Assembly (NCBI GenBank): GCA_013995675.1
Contig: VWRR01000018.1
Location: forward strand, 332,501 to 396,500
Length of the DNA stretch: 64,000 bases
Direction of reading: 5' to 3'
DNA from: Cyanidiococcus yangmingshanensis
Taxonomy: Eukaryota; Rhodophyta; Bangiophyceae; Cyanidiales; Cyanidiaceae
Position numbers and translations under genes: made by a program. The notes beneath the pieces are model-generated. The model worked only from the letters and a program-made list of their open reading frames with translations. It did not search any database and was not told the origin of the DNA. This document shows positions 9,673-18,513 of this stretch, in pieces. Numbering within the stretch: position 1 is the stretch's first letter; every line of letters starts with the position of its first letter.

Positions 9673-10896
9673 GACGCAGCCGCCGGATGAGCTTTCTGCA
9701 TGCGCGATCGCGAGCCAGCGCTGTTGCGGAAACCTGGATGAACAGCGCTTGACCCGCGATACATATTCATCAATTTGGAAGTGAGCGACGAGTTGGTGTG
9801 AATCGCAGCAAGGTCGTTCAGTCCGCTCAGATTTGAAGCAGAAACAGTCACCGACATGTCAGACGCGCACCCGAACCTGGTTGTGATCGAGCGGCTGTCA
9901 AACCCTCGACGGCACGGATTGGAGGGCGCACGCTGTCGAGGTCGCCTCGAGATCTGGCAGACATCCGTAACGGTTTGCAAGAGTTACGCAACGCCGAGAC
10001 GTCTGCAATTGGACATGGCATTCGACGGGTATTGTGACTCAGCGACTCCGATTCGGCGTGGCGATTGTGCGGCGAGCGGTCCAGACCCTGGGAGAGAGTG
10101 CGCGCCTTGAACGATGCTCGCGCCATTCCACCCATTGATCTAGCAGCCCAGCTGTGGGAAATTGCAAAGCAACCACCGTAAATACTGAAAGATTCGAGGA
10201 AGCTTCTCGAGTGCTCGGAACGGCCGATCTTGATGAAGCGAGCCGAGCAGCTCCGGCGTCGGCACCTCTCAACGCGCGCGCTTGACGCCTATGGCAAACG
10301 GCATGATCTGTAGCATTCCCGGGGACAGGTGCTTTCTCCGAACGCCCTGCGAAACTCGGTCTACTTGGTTTGATGCGAACACAGACGTGATGACAACAGC
10401 TGTCAAAAGACGAGTTGATCGAACTCGTCGCATTTGATTGCCAATGCGCAAATGGATAGATGATTGCATGCATGCATTATTGAATCCGTCTACAGATGAA
10501 TACAGATACGAATAGAGACACCAATAAATGTGCGAATACGCTTTTGGAGACTTGGGAATCTACGACGAAAAACGCAAGCCTTATGAGTCTATGGAGATCA
10601 GTACACACATCGATGAATACAGATACGAATACAGGCACCAATAAATGTGCGAATACGCTTTTGGAGACTTGGGAATCCATGGCGAATAACGCAAGCCTCA
10701 TCAGGACAGGCTGGGGCGCGGAATTCGCGACGGCCGACGGCCCTGGACACAAAGCTCGGTCTCTACGCTATAGTGTATTCCTGGTACCCATCTGGGACAA
10801 GTGCAGCGAGGCGTTGGTGTTCCGCCTCTTTTTCTGTTCGGCAACCATAACAGACGATAATCGATCCAGGCGCGTATACCCTTGTATCTGGAACTG
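9673..10896. other. 1.2-kb spacer between bZIP and COX6A genes
   Basis: No gene or RNA was recognised. The right half contains the 117-bp-period duplication listed next and a TGCATGCATGCA run near 10465. Confidence 0.55.
10495..10704. repeat. 117-bp-period direct duplication
   Basis: A core of about 92 bp beginning GATGAATACAGATACGAATA occurs at 10495 and again at 10612, with about 25 unrelated bases between. Scattered substitutions separate the copies. The unit is AT-richer than the coding DNA around it. Confidence 0.9.
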
Positions 10897-11259
10897 ATGT
10901 TTCGGACACTGAGTCATCAAGCTTTTGGAATGTTTCGCAGCGCAACCGGAGGACGGTCTGCGCAGCGCGCATTCTCCAGTGCGGGCACGGGTGGGGGCAC
11001 AACGCCAGCACACGGTGCCAGTGACGCGCATAGTGCCTCGACGATTGAGCGCTGGCGTCTTTTGAGTGCCGTTGGTGCGGTGCCAGTGTTTCTCTACGGG
11101 GTGTGGTTGTTTTGGGAGCCGCACCCTCACGCCGAGCCACCCCCAGCGTATCCGTACCTCCGGCGACGCGCCCGCGACCCAGCGTTTCCGTGGGGCAACC
11201 ACGAGCTGTTGGGTGCCCCGTGGGATCGGGAACCACATACCCACGCTGATGCCGAGTGA
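10897..11259 (+). CDS. COX6A: Cytochrome c oxidase subunit 6a, mitochondrial
   Basis: This small nuclear-encoded subunit of respiratory complex IV has 120 residues. The N-terminal 40 residues are Arg/Ser/Ala-rich without acidic residues (MFRTLSHQAFGMFRSATGG), a mitochondrial presequence. A single membrane helix follows after IERWRLLSAVGAVPVFLYG. The conserved C-terminal signature is then present: HPHAEPPPAYPYLRRR and FPWGNHELLG. This matches the COX6A pattern of YxxLRxRxKxFPWGdgNhxLF. Length fits the family. The first ATG is 10897; the frame is open for five codons upstream only from a TTG. Confidence 0.92.
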   Translation: MFRTLSHQAFGMFRSATGGRSAQRAFSSAGTGGGTTPAHGASDAHSASTIERWRLLSAVGAVPVFLYGVWLFWEPHPHAEPPPAYPYLRRRARDPAFPWGNHELLGAPWDREPHTHADAE

Positions 11260-11488
11260 TTCGACACGAATCGACTCGCCTTGTTTTGGTTGATAAGGTG
11301 TCACGTAGATTGCGACCGAAAGTATTGCTGGTTCATGAACATGGGTAGTCTCAATCACTCCGCACTCGCATCGAGGAAGATCACGGACCGTTTATGAGCA
11401 TTCGCCTAGCCCTTGGCATACTGGAAGAATGACCCATCGTGACCGTCTTTCGATACATCCAACATGTGTCTGCATAAAGCTGGATAAT

Positions 11489-11693
11489 CATCCAAGGATG
11501 AATACACCCTTATCTATACAAGCAACTCTAATTTCATTGCAACGAGTTTATGGGTATGGCTGTAAAGACACCCCTATTTTGGTTCATCCAAGGATGAATA
11601 CACCTCTATCTATACAAGCAACTCTAATTTCATTGCAACGAGTTTATGGGTATGTCTGTAAAGACACCCCTATTTTGGTTCATCCAAGTACAG
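11489..11693. repeat. 96-bp tandem duplication, two copies plus a partial third
   Basis: Copies lie at 11489-11584 and 11585-11680, and a third starts with CATCCAAG at 11681. They differ at about three positions. The unit begins CATCCAAGGATGAATACACC and ends CCCCTATTTTGGTT. It lies between COX6A and the Obg-like gene and runs into the latter's presumed leader. Confidence 0.95.
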
Positions 11694-11772
11694 AACTGGA
11701 CAAACGGTAGAGGATCGTCGACAGGGTGCGGGCGATCCCGCGAGCGTCGCCTGCCTGTCCGAACGTCGGCCA

Positions 11773-13020
11773 GTGGGCTTGCGTACGTGTTTCACAAGCC
11801 GTGCTGTGGGACATTTTTTGAGCGCGTTGTCTTCCGGGTTGCGGACGCTTTTGTTACGTCTCATTGCTGGACGAGGTGGTGCTGGGTGTGCATCGTTTGC
11901 GCGAGCCCGATTTCGCCGAGTTGGTCCACCTGATGGCGGCGATGGTGGTGACGGAGGCAACGTGGTGATTCAAACGAGTGCCTCGGTGAGCTGTCTGCCC
12001 TCTTATCGCCACGTGGTTGTCGTTCGCGCGGAAAATGGTGCACCGGGTCAGCGCTGGGAGCGGCACGGGCGGCGCGGTATGGATGTGCGCTTTGTCGTGC
12101 CGCCTGGCACGTTGCTGCGTTGGCTACACGACCCCGAGACGCTTGATCGATCACGATCGCCGGTGTTTCTGAACCTCAACGAGACTGCTGACGATCGCCG
12201 GATAAACGAAACGGTGCGAGCGCTAGCGGCGCTGGAGCCAGTCTTGCTGCATGCCGAGGTTGCAAACGGGGACGAGGCTTTGGCCGCGCCCGAGTCCGTT
12301 GCACCCGCGTTGGTGTCGACGCCGTCGTCGCTGGCAGTATCGCGGACCCCAGTGGTGGTCGCAAGCAGTGTGGTGGCGGCAACAGGTGGTCGTGGTGGTC
12401 GCGGGAATACGTTCTACCAGTCGTCGGTGAACCGTTCGCCTCGTCAGGCTCAATCCGGACTGCAGGGCGAGGGGCAGCTTATCATGTTGGAAAAGCTACC
12501 TGCAGCGGATGTGGCGCTCATCGGCAGTCCCAATGCTGGCAAGTCGAGCCTGATGGCCATGTTGACGCGAGCACGCCCAATGATCTCGCCTCATGCTTAT
12601 ACGACAAACGAACCAGTTCTCGGCGTTCTGGAGGATCACCAGACCTGGACGCGATCGATTTTGGTCGAGATACCAGCGCGTGCGCTGGAGGGCGCTCAAC
12701 AGAACCGAGAACACGTGTGGCATTTACTTCGCGCCTGTCGGCATGTGGTGGCGGTGGTCGATAAGCACACCGCGACTGGGAGTATCCAGCGACTCCGAGA
12801 ACAGGTAGCAGTGCTGAAGCAGATGGTTGCGCCTCGAGTACTGGCTGCCTGTGTGGCGAGTATGTTGTACCCGCCGGCCATGGAACCCGTTCGCACCGAG
12901 CTGCCACGATTTGTCCATGGTGTGCCGTTCCTCACTCGTCTGAGCGACGTGCGCAAGGCTCTGTTGGACCTGGCCGAAGAACCGCCACATGTGCAGCGTC
13001 TCGATGGCAACGGGATGTGA
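11773..13020 (+). CDS. Obg-family GTPase-like protein with degenerate G motifs
   Basis: This is probably an organelle-targeted relative of Obg/CgtA, which bind the large ribosomal subunit during assembly. The N-terminal part follows the Obg fold: IAGRGGAGCASFARARF, then GPPDGGDGGDGGNVV and the Gly-rich GGRGGRGNTFYQSS. The G domain keeps the P-loop GSPNAGKSSL (residues 251-260) and TTNEPVLGVL. The G3 DxxG region reads VEIPARALEGA instead of the usual ADIPGLIEGA, and no NKxD G4 motif is visible. GTP hydrolysis or binding may therefore be reduced or lost. The frame has no ATG before the Obg fold: 11773 is a GTG and the frame opens after a stop at 11659. An ATG at 11646 lies one frame away. The start is thus uncertain. 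Confidence 0.75.
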   Translation: MGLRTCFTSRAVGHFLSALSSGLRTLLLRLIAGRGGAGCASFARARFRRVGPPDGGDGGDGGNVVIQTSASVSCLPSYRHVVVVRAENGAPGQRWERHGRRGMDVRFVVPPGTLLRWLHDPETLDRSRSPVFLNLNETADDRRINETVRALAALEPVLLHAEVANGDEALAAPESVAPALVSTPSSLAVSRTPVVVASSVVAATGGRGGRGNTFYQSSVNRSPRQAQSGLQGEGQLIMLEKLPAADVALIGSPNAGKSSLMAMLTRARPMISPHAYTTNEPVLGVLEDHQTWTRSILVEIPARALEGAQQNREHVWHLLRACRHVVAVVDKHTATGSIQRLREQVAVLKQMVAPRVLAACVASMLYPPAMEPVRTELPRFVHGVPFLTRLSDVRKALLDLAEEPPHVQRLDGNGM

Positions 13021-13128
13021 TCTTTAGACAGAGAGCGGGTGTGTATGAGCATGTGTGTGAGGCTCCCGGTCGAGTTGCGCGAACGAATCCTCTTTCGCCA
13101 TCGTCCGAACAACGAAGCGATTGTTGCC

Positions 13129-14118
13129 TCATCCGCTCTGGGGGGAGCGCAAATCATATTCAAAATACTTGCTACACAACTCCGAGATTGCATCATTCAA
13201 CCGTCTAAAATCTTCCTGGCGCTCAAGTACGTGGTCACCGTTCTTCACCAGGGTGATAGTGACATCGCGCGAGCGCAGCTGATGTGCCAGGAGCACCGAA
13301 CGTTCCGGTGGAACTTCTTCATCACTCAGTCCGTGAATGAGGCGCACTGGCACATCAATAGGCAGAGAGCCGGGCTCACCACGCAAGAGCAGTTGCGAAC
13401 GAGCGTCCTCGACCAGGGCGCGTGAGATCGGATACTCCTGATAGCCGTGCTTCCACATGATACTACCCTGCTCCATGACTTGGCGCTGTTGTTCCGGTGA
13501 CATGCGCGGCCAGACCAGGTCTTCCGTGAAATCCGGATCCGCAGCGAGTCCAACAATACCGCATATGCGCTCGGGTCTGCGCATTGCCAGCAGTAGCGCG
13601 ATCCACCCTCCAATGCCCTCACCGACGAGTAGCACTCTGCCACAGGCGCCAAGCACTTGCTCCAGAAGCGCCTCCGCGTGTGCTGTCCATAACGACAACG
13701 TGCCGATTTCCGTGAAAACACCAGACGAGCGGCCAGTTCCCGCGTAATCAGCACAGAACATGCCCTGCCCGGTACTCCGACAGAACACTTCAAGTTCAGA
13801 CGTCTTGGAGTGCGCGCGCGACTTGGCCAAACCCGGCAAAAAGAACACAAAAGGGCGTACCGTACCCAGCTGAAAGTCGTATGTGATCGAGAAACCATCG
13901 ATCTGTACCGTCTTGCCTCGCCCAGCAGCAGGAGTCAGTCGAGCAAGCGCCGACGCTGGTAGCGTGGTGGTCGCCTGCAACCGGGCCAGTCGACAGCCGC
14001 GCCGACGATAAGCATTCACGCCCGCACCACCAACACGAGGAGTACTTGAACAAGTAAACTGACCACTATTCAATGAAGACGATGCAAACCGCCCTGAAAT
14101 AACACCAAGGAACGCCAT
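13129..14118 (-). CDS. ABHD10-like alpha/beta-hydrolase, catalytic serine replaced
   Basis: This is a 329-residue alpha/beta-hydrolase closest by eye to ABHD10, a mitochondrial (de)acylase/thioesterase. A basic, Ser-rich leader (MAFLGVISGRFASSSLNS) suggests organelle import. Family landmarks are FVFFLPGLAKSRAHSK, FCADYAGTGRSSG, PVRLIHGLSDEEVP (acid) and NGDHVLE (histidine). At the nucleophile elbow ABHD10 has VGSSLGGW, but this protein reads VGEGIGGW, so the serine position is glycine. Acid and base are kept but the nucleophile is not; I infer a pseudoenzyme or an altered mechanism. It is convergent with the Obg-like gene and divergent from the ABC transporter. The frame is open further upstream to 14349, but 14118 is the ATG that fits a leader. 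Confidence 0.8.
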   Translation of the reverse strand: MAFLGVISGRFASSSLNSGQFTCSSTPRVGGAGVNAYRRRGCRLARLQATTTLPASALARLTPAAGRGKTVQIDGFSITYDFQLGTVRPFVFFLPGLAKSRAHSKTSELEVFCRSTGQGMFCADYAGTGRSSGVFTEIGTLSLWTAHAEALLEQVLGACGRVLLVGEGIGGWIALLLAMRRPERICGIVGLAADPDFTEDLVWPRMSPEQQRQVMEQGSIMWKHGYQEYPISRALVEDARSQLLLRGEPGSLPIDVPVRLIHGLSDEEVPPERSVLLAHQLRSRDVTITLVKNGDHVLERQEDFRRLNDAISELCSKYFEYDLRSPQSG

Positions 14119-14527
14119 GGTTGCGTCAGCGAACGAGCGGACACACCAACGAACAACGCCGTGACTCGTTCGGAGACAACCCGCTCGAGATTGTTCACCA
14201 CCGCCTGCTGCTGGCCAGGACAGAGGGATCGTTCGTTGACTCGGGTCTTGTATCCTTGTCCTACTTGGTATAGACTGCTTTTGTCTATACATGTTCCTAT
14301 GGATATTGGTATGTCGGTACCTGATGTACCCATTCTTCCATTTATTCAATTGGATAGATCAGAAGAGCGTCACGGATGCGAATCTCTATCCTTGTCACAG
14401 ACCACTATTCAGAATCAAGTGTCTGTTGCTGATTTCCGCGGCGCTGGGCCTTGATATATACAAGTCCGTTCGTTCACAAGAGCATAAAAGCATTTTTGGT
14501 GGAATCATCCCATGATCGAGCTCGTTA

Positions 14528-14594
14528 CCATGAGATCTCTGTATGGAACGAACGAGAGATCTGCTGATGTTGGTTCTATACAGAGATCTCATGG
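14528..14594. repeat. Long perfect inverted repeat (hairpin)
   Basis: Arms 14528-14544 and 14578-14594 are exact reverse complements (CCATGAGATCTCTGTAT). Pairing continues inward to 14549/14573 with one G-T pair, giving a stem of 22 bp and a 23-base loop. It lies in the 650-bp region between the divergent ABHD10-like and ABCA genes, about 170 bp before the ABCA start codon. It would form a very stable hairpin in the ABCA 5' UTR or promoter. Confidence 0.9.
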
Positions 14595-14766
14595 ATAAGC
14601 TGTTGTTGTTGTTGCTGTTCGACCTGGAAAGGACGCGTGCAACGGCCGTGGCCGCAAGCCACGAGATCGACAAGATGCGGCTGTCGAATGCAACCACGAT
14701 CGCCAGCACTGTGAAAATACTGCGAAACGAACGTCGTAGGCGCTCGATATTCTCAACAACTTCAAA

Positions 14767-17700
14767 ATGGCGCTTCGAAGGTTGCGGGAACGGGTTTATC
14801 ACTGGATGGACCGGTTTGCGGTTATGGTTACGCGTAACGTGCGGTTAGTGTACCGCGACACGTTTGCGTTGGTGCTTTTGCTACTCGTTCCCCTGTTGTT
14901 TACCTTTTTCGTTTTTATTGCTCACTTGTCTTATGATGATGATTCTATTTTTTCAAGAACAACCGGGCCGAAGCTGGACCCACCTGCAGAGCCGATATCG
15001 AGCCTGTTGGAGCCGTGTCGAGCTGTCCAGAGCGATGTGTGCTACAACTTTGCCGTGGTGCCGGGCTCGAACGCCACTGTCGTCGGCTGGGTCCAGCAAG
15101 TCGCGGAGCGTTTCGGTCTCTCGACGGCGATCAACACTCCTGGCGGCATTGTGACGTTCGAGACTTCTGACGCATTGAATGTGTTCATGGTGGCGAATCC
15201 AAACGTGACGCAGGCGGCCTATGTTTTCGAACCTGCGCAGCTGCGATCGATCGACGCTGGCCTGATCAGCTTCACTGTCCAATATAACCAGTCGTGTCAA
15301 CAATCGTTCCCAGGGTTTGAATGTTACTACCAGGAGGAGTATCTGGTGCCGACGATGATCGCGGCGATGAACGATGTGCTGCTGGGGACTCGACTGAATC
15401 TGACCCGAGCCTTTATGCCGCATCCGAAGCTGCAGTCCGCGCTAGATGCGTTTGAAGAATTTGGACCGTTCATGATGTTTGGTGCACTGGTGATTGTCTT
15501 TGTATATTTTCTTATGGTGCTGGTTGGTGAGAAGGAGCTGAAGCTTCGAGAAGCCCTGAAAATGATTGGACTCTCGCAATCGCTCTACTTTCTGAGCCAG
15601 GGTGTTGTCTTCATCGCGGTCTCGACGCTGTCGGTGCTTTTGCTGTATGCGTTTGGAGCAATCTTTCAATTCCAGTTTTACCTCAAGAATGCGTTTGGGA
15701 CTGTCTTTTTTACGTATTGGATTTTCGCGTTGAGCCTGATTTGCTGGTCGTTCTTTTTCTACGCGTGCCTGTCGCGTTCGAACCAGGTGTCGATAGCTGC
15801 GTTTGTCTTTTTCATTTTGAGTTACTTGTTGGGCTCGTCTGGCTCGTACCTGTATTACGACAAACCGTCGGGCGGTCCGTTCGTATCCCAATCGCTCTTG
15901 TTCCTCCGTTATGTTTTTGCCCTGCTGAGTCCGGTGATGTTCTACAAATGCGTACTGGACCTGAGCATATACTCGGCTGTGTTCTCGGGCCTCCAATGGA
16001 GTCAGCGATCGAGCTACACAAACCTGTGGCCGCTGACGCAGTGCTGGACTTGGATGATTTGGACGAGTCTTGTGGTTCTGGCGCTTGGACTCTACCTGGA
16101 CAATGTGTTGCCAAATATGTACGGGGTCAGTTTGCCGTGGTGGTATCCTTTTTCGTTGGCGTATTGGCGTGGTGATCTCTTGCATATGCAGCAGCGGCAG
16201 CGTTGTGGAGGATGGTTATGCGGGCGACGCAATGCATCTGACAGAACGTCGGGCGTTGCTGACGACGAGTTTGTCGAGTCCACCATTGCAGCAATCACTG
16301 CCATGCAGCGACGCCAAGACACGGCTGCCGAGCCCGATGAAAAGGGTGTTGCAGGTCCGGATAAGACGTTTACGGCGGCGGTAGCTCCCAGTTCCGAAGC
16401 TTTGTCTACCGCTGATCACTCGCCGAAAATTGCGACACAGCTGGATGAAATCGATGATACGCCTGGTGTCGATACACCAAAGCTGGTGTTGCCACCATCA
16501 TTTTCGTCTTCTTCGTCGTCGTCTTCGTCGGCATCGGCGGTGAATCAGACTGCTACAACCTCTTTTCTGGAACGCATCCAGTCGTTTGTGGAACAGGCAC
16601 GCGAGCCATCCTCGCGCAGCAGTGCAGTCAGAGAAGCCTCGAATGAAACAAACCTCCATGTTGATAGGGATGTCGCTGCGGAGCGGCAAGCGATCCTCAG
16701 CGGAGAGGGTCTGTCGACGACAAGCGCGCTGGTGATCCGTCGATTGACCAAGCGTTTTCGCAAACAGGTCGCCGTAGACGACCTCTGTCTATCGGCGGAC
16801 CATGGCGCGCTGACCTGTCTGCTTGGCCCGAACGGGAGCGGGAAGACGACCACCTTTAATATGCTCACTGGCGTCTTCCGCCCAACGGCAGGTGACGCCT
16901 GGGCCTACGGCTACTCGATTACCAAGGAGCAGCAGACGCTGCGGCCGATCATGGGTGTCTGCCCGCAACACGATATTTTGTGGCCGCATTTGACAGCGCG
17001 CGAGCATGTCTATCTGTTTGCGACCTTGAAAGGTATTCCGCGCGTCAAGCGCATCGAGGAAGTGAATCGACGCCTCGAGCAAGTCGATCTGCTTCGGGTT
17101 GCGACCATGTATCCACGCGAGATGTCCGGCGGAATGCGACGTCGGCTCTCGGTGGCGTTGGCGCTCGTCGGCGACCCCGAAATCGTCTATCTCGATGAGC
17201 CGACCACTGGTATGGACCCTGGCATGCGCCGAGCGGTCTGGAATATGATCGCGGCGGCCAAGCCTGGACGCACCATTGTGCATACCACGCACTCGATGGA
17301 GGAAGCAGACGTTCTCGGTGATCGCATCGCAATCATGTATCGCGGTCGACTCTCAGTGCTCGGAACGCCGTTGCGTTTGAAACACAAATTCGGTACTGGA
17401 TACCGGTTGAGCGTAACGGTGCTAGCCATACAAAGTGACGCACTGGATGAGCGTTTACGGTCCTTCTATCCGCTCATTCGACGACTGAGCGTCAGCAGAC
17501 TCGCTGATCAGCGTTACGTGCTCTGTGAGTACGAACTTGCTCCACTCGAGTCCATCGAATCGCCATCCGATGGTGAGCATCCAGAGCTGCGTCGTTCTGT
17601 GCGTGCACAGCAGCGGCTCTTCGAGGCTCTAGAGAGCCAGTCCGCGGATTGGGGCGTTGCGGATTTCTCGGTCAGTGGGACCTCCCTAGAGAGCGTCTTC

Positions 17701-18003
17701 ATCCGAGTGTTTGAGCTCAACGAACTGCATCAGCATGCGATGGAGGCGGCCGAGAGACAGACGAGAACGGCCGATGCATCGCGCCAACGCAGGGCTCGAA
17801 TACCCGCCTGGCTTGGATGGTGCGCGCTTCGTCGCCGTTCTCGGCGCTCATCAACAGCAGATGATCGTTCGACCACTGACACCAACGACCGCCCAAACAA
17901 CGACGTAATGAGCGATCAGGAGACGACCAAGCCAGCCATTCTCGATGGTTCGCGAGAGGAGGCGCGCGTCCTCCAGGCGGCATGTCGTTCACGCGAGCAC
18001 TGA
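14767..18003 (+). CDS. ABCA-family half-size ABC transporter
   Basis: This is a 1078-residue membrane transporter with one transmembrane domain and one ATPase, the half-size ABCA (ABC2/ATH-like) layout of plants and protists. The first helix is near residues 34-52 (LVLLLLVPLLFTFFVF), followed by a roughly 200-residue luminal loop with N-glycosylation sites. A bundle of helices begins with MMFGALVIVFVYFLMV and the ABCA cytosolic signature GEKELKLREALKMIG. A disordered linker with a Ser run (about residue 580) leads to the ATPase. ATPase motifs are Walker A GPNGSGKTT (about 687), Q-loop CPQHD, signature MSGGMRRR (about 785), Walker B IVYLDEPTTGMDP and switch histidine TTHSMEEAD. All catalytic motifs look intact. 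Lipid transport is typical for the family; the substrate is unknown. The frame starts at a clear ATG. Confidence 0.93.
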   Translation: MALRRLRERVYHWMDRFAVMVTRNVRLVYRDTFALVLLLLVPLLFTFFVFIAHLSYDDDSIFSRTTGPKLDPPAEPISSLLEPCRAVQSDVCYNFAVVPGSNATVVGWVQQVAERFGLSTAINTPGGIVTFETSDALNVFMVANPNVTQAAYVFEPAQLRSIDAGLISFTVQYNQSCQQSFPGFECYYQEEYLVPTMIAAMNDVLLGTRLNLTRAFMPHPKLQSALDAFEEFGPFMMFGALVIVFVYFLMVLVGEKELKLREALKMIGLSQSLYFLSQGVVFIAVSTLSVLLLYAFGAIFQFQFYLKNAFGTVFFTYWIFALSLICWSFFFYACLSRSNQVSIAAFVFFILSYLLGSSGSYLYYDKPSGGPFVSQSLLFLRYVFALLSPVMFYKCVLDLSIYSAVFSGLQWSQRSSYTNLWPLTQCWTWMIWTSLVVLALGLYLDNVLPNMYGVSLPWWYPFSLAYWRGDLLHMQQRQRCGGWLCGRRNASDRTSGVADDEFVESTIAAITAMQRRQDTAAEPDEKGVAGPDKTFTAAVAPSSEALSTADHSPKIATQLDEIDDTPGVDTPKLVLPPSFSSSSSSSSSASAVNQTATTSFLERIQSFVEQAREPSSRSSAVREASNETNLHVDRDVAAERQAILSGEGLSTTSALVIRRLTKRFRKQVAVDDLCLSADHGALTCLLGPNGSGKTTTFNMLTGVFRPTAGDAWAYGYSITKEQQTLRPIMGVCPQHDILWPHLTAREHVYLFATLKGIPRVKRIEEVNRRLEQVDLLRVATMYPREMSGGMRRRLSVALALVGDPEIVYLDEPTTGMDPGMRRAVWNMIAAAKPGRTIVHTTHSMEEADVLGDRIAIMYRGRLSVLGTPLRLKHKFGTGYRLSVTVLAIQSDALDERLRSFYPLIRRLSVSRLADQRYVLCEYELAPLESIESPSDGEHPELRRSVRAQQRLFEALESQSADWGVADFSVSGTSLESVFIRVFELNELHQHAMEAAERQTRTADASRQRRARIPAWLGWCALRRRSRRSSTADDRSTTDTNDRPNNDVMSDQETTKPAILDGSREEARVLQAACRSREH

Positions 18004-18290
18004 TGTCCGCTTTGATCAGCTTCGCAGCATCGACTGCATGCACGCACGTGCCCATCGACCATGACTTGGGCAAAACCATGCCGCCGCGATGGCACCCTAC
18101 CCATGATAGATTCGCTGGTCTATCGACCAGTCATGAATCGTTCCAGAACAAGTTGATCCCGATCGCAATGCATACCTGTAAATCACAGACCTGAGACGTA
18201 GATCGATGCACTCCCGACACGGCCACTGTGCTCAGCAATCGATCGATTGTACACCCAGCCCGACGAGTGCCCGCGGTGGCGACACGCCCA

Positions 18291-18311
18291 CGCACGCACG
18301 CACGCACGCAT
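18291..18311. repeat. (CGCA)n microsatellite
   Basis: This tetranucleotide tract lies in the 510-bp spacer between the ABCA gene and the SAS-6-like gene, about 200 bp before the latter's ATG. No other feature was recognised in 18004-18513. Confidence 0.85.
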
Positions 18312-18513
18312 AGGCGCATCGGAACATGCGTGCGCCGATTTTCAAATCGAGGGCGCGCGCCATCGCTGCCACTGCGCGTCCATGCAGGCGCAGATCGAAA
18401 ACGCGATTCGCTAGCGCGCCGCCAGGGATGGGATTTTCGGTTGCGCGCATGGGTGGCGCCGGCTGCTGCTGTGTGCTCGCTGGCCGTGATTGTATCAGTG
18501 ACCGCTTCGGTGT

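Noticed and set aside
10496-10897. 133-residue frame with a Thr/Asn-rich repeat
   Set aside because: It is the 117-bp DNA duplication read in one frame, upstream of COX6A.
11429-11710. 93-residue frame with an internal protein repeat
   Set aside because: The repeat is simply the 96-bp DNA duplication read through; there is no independent coding evidence.
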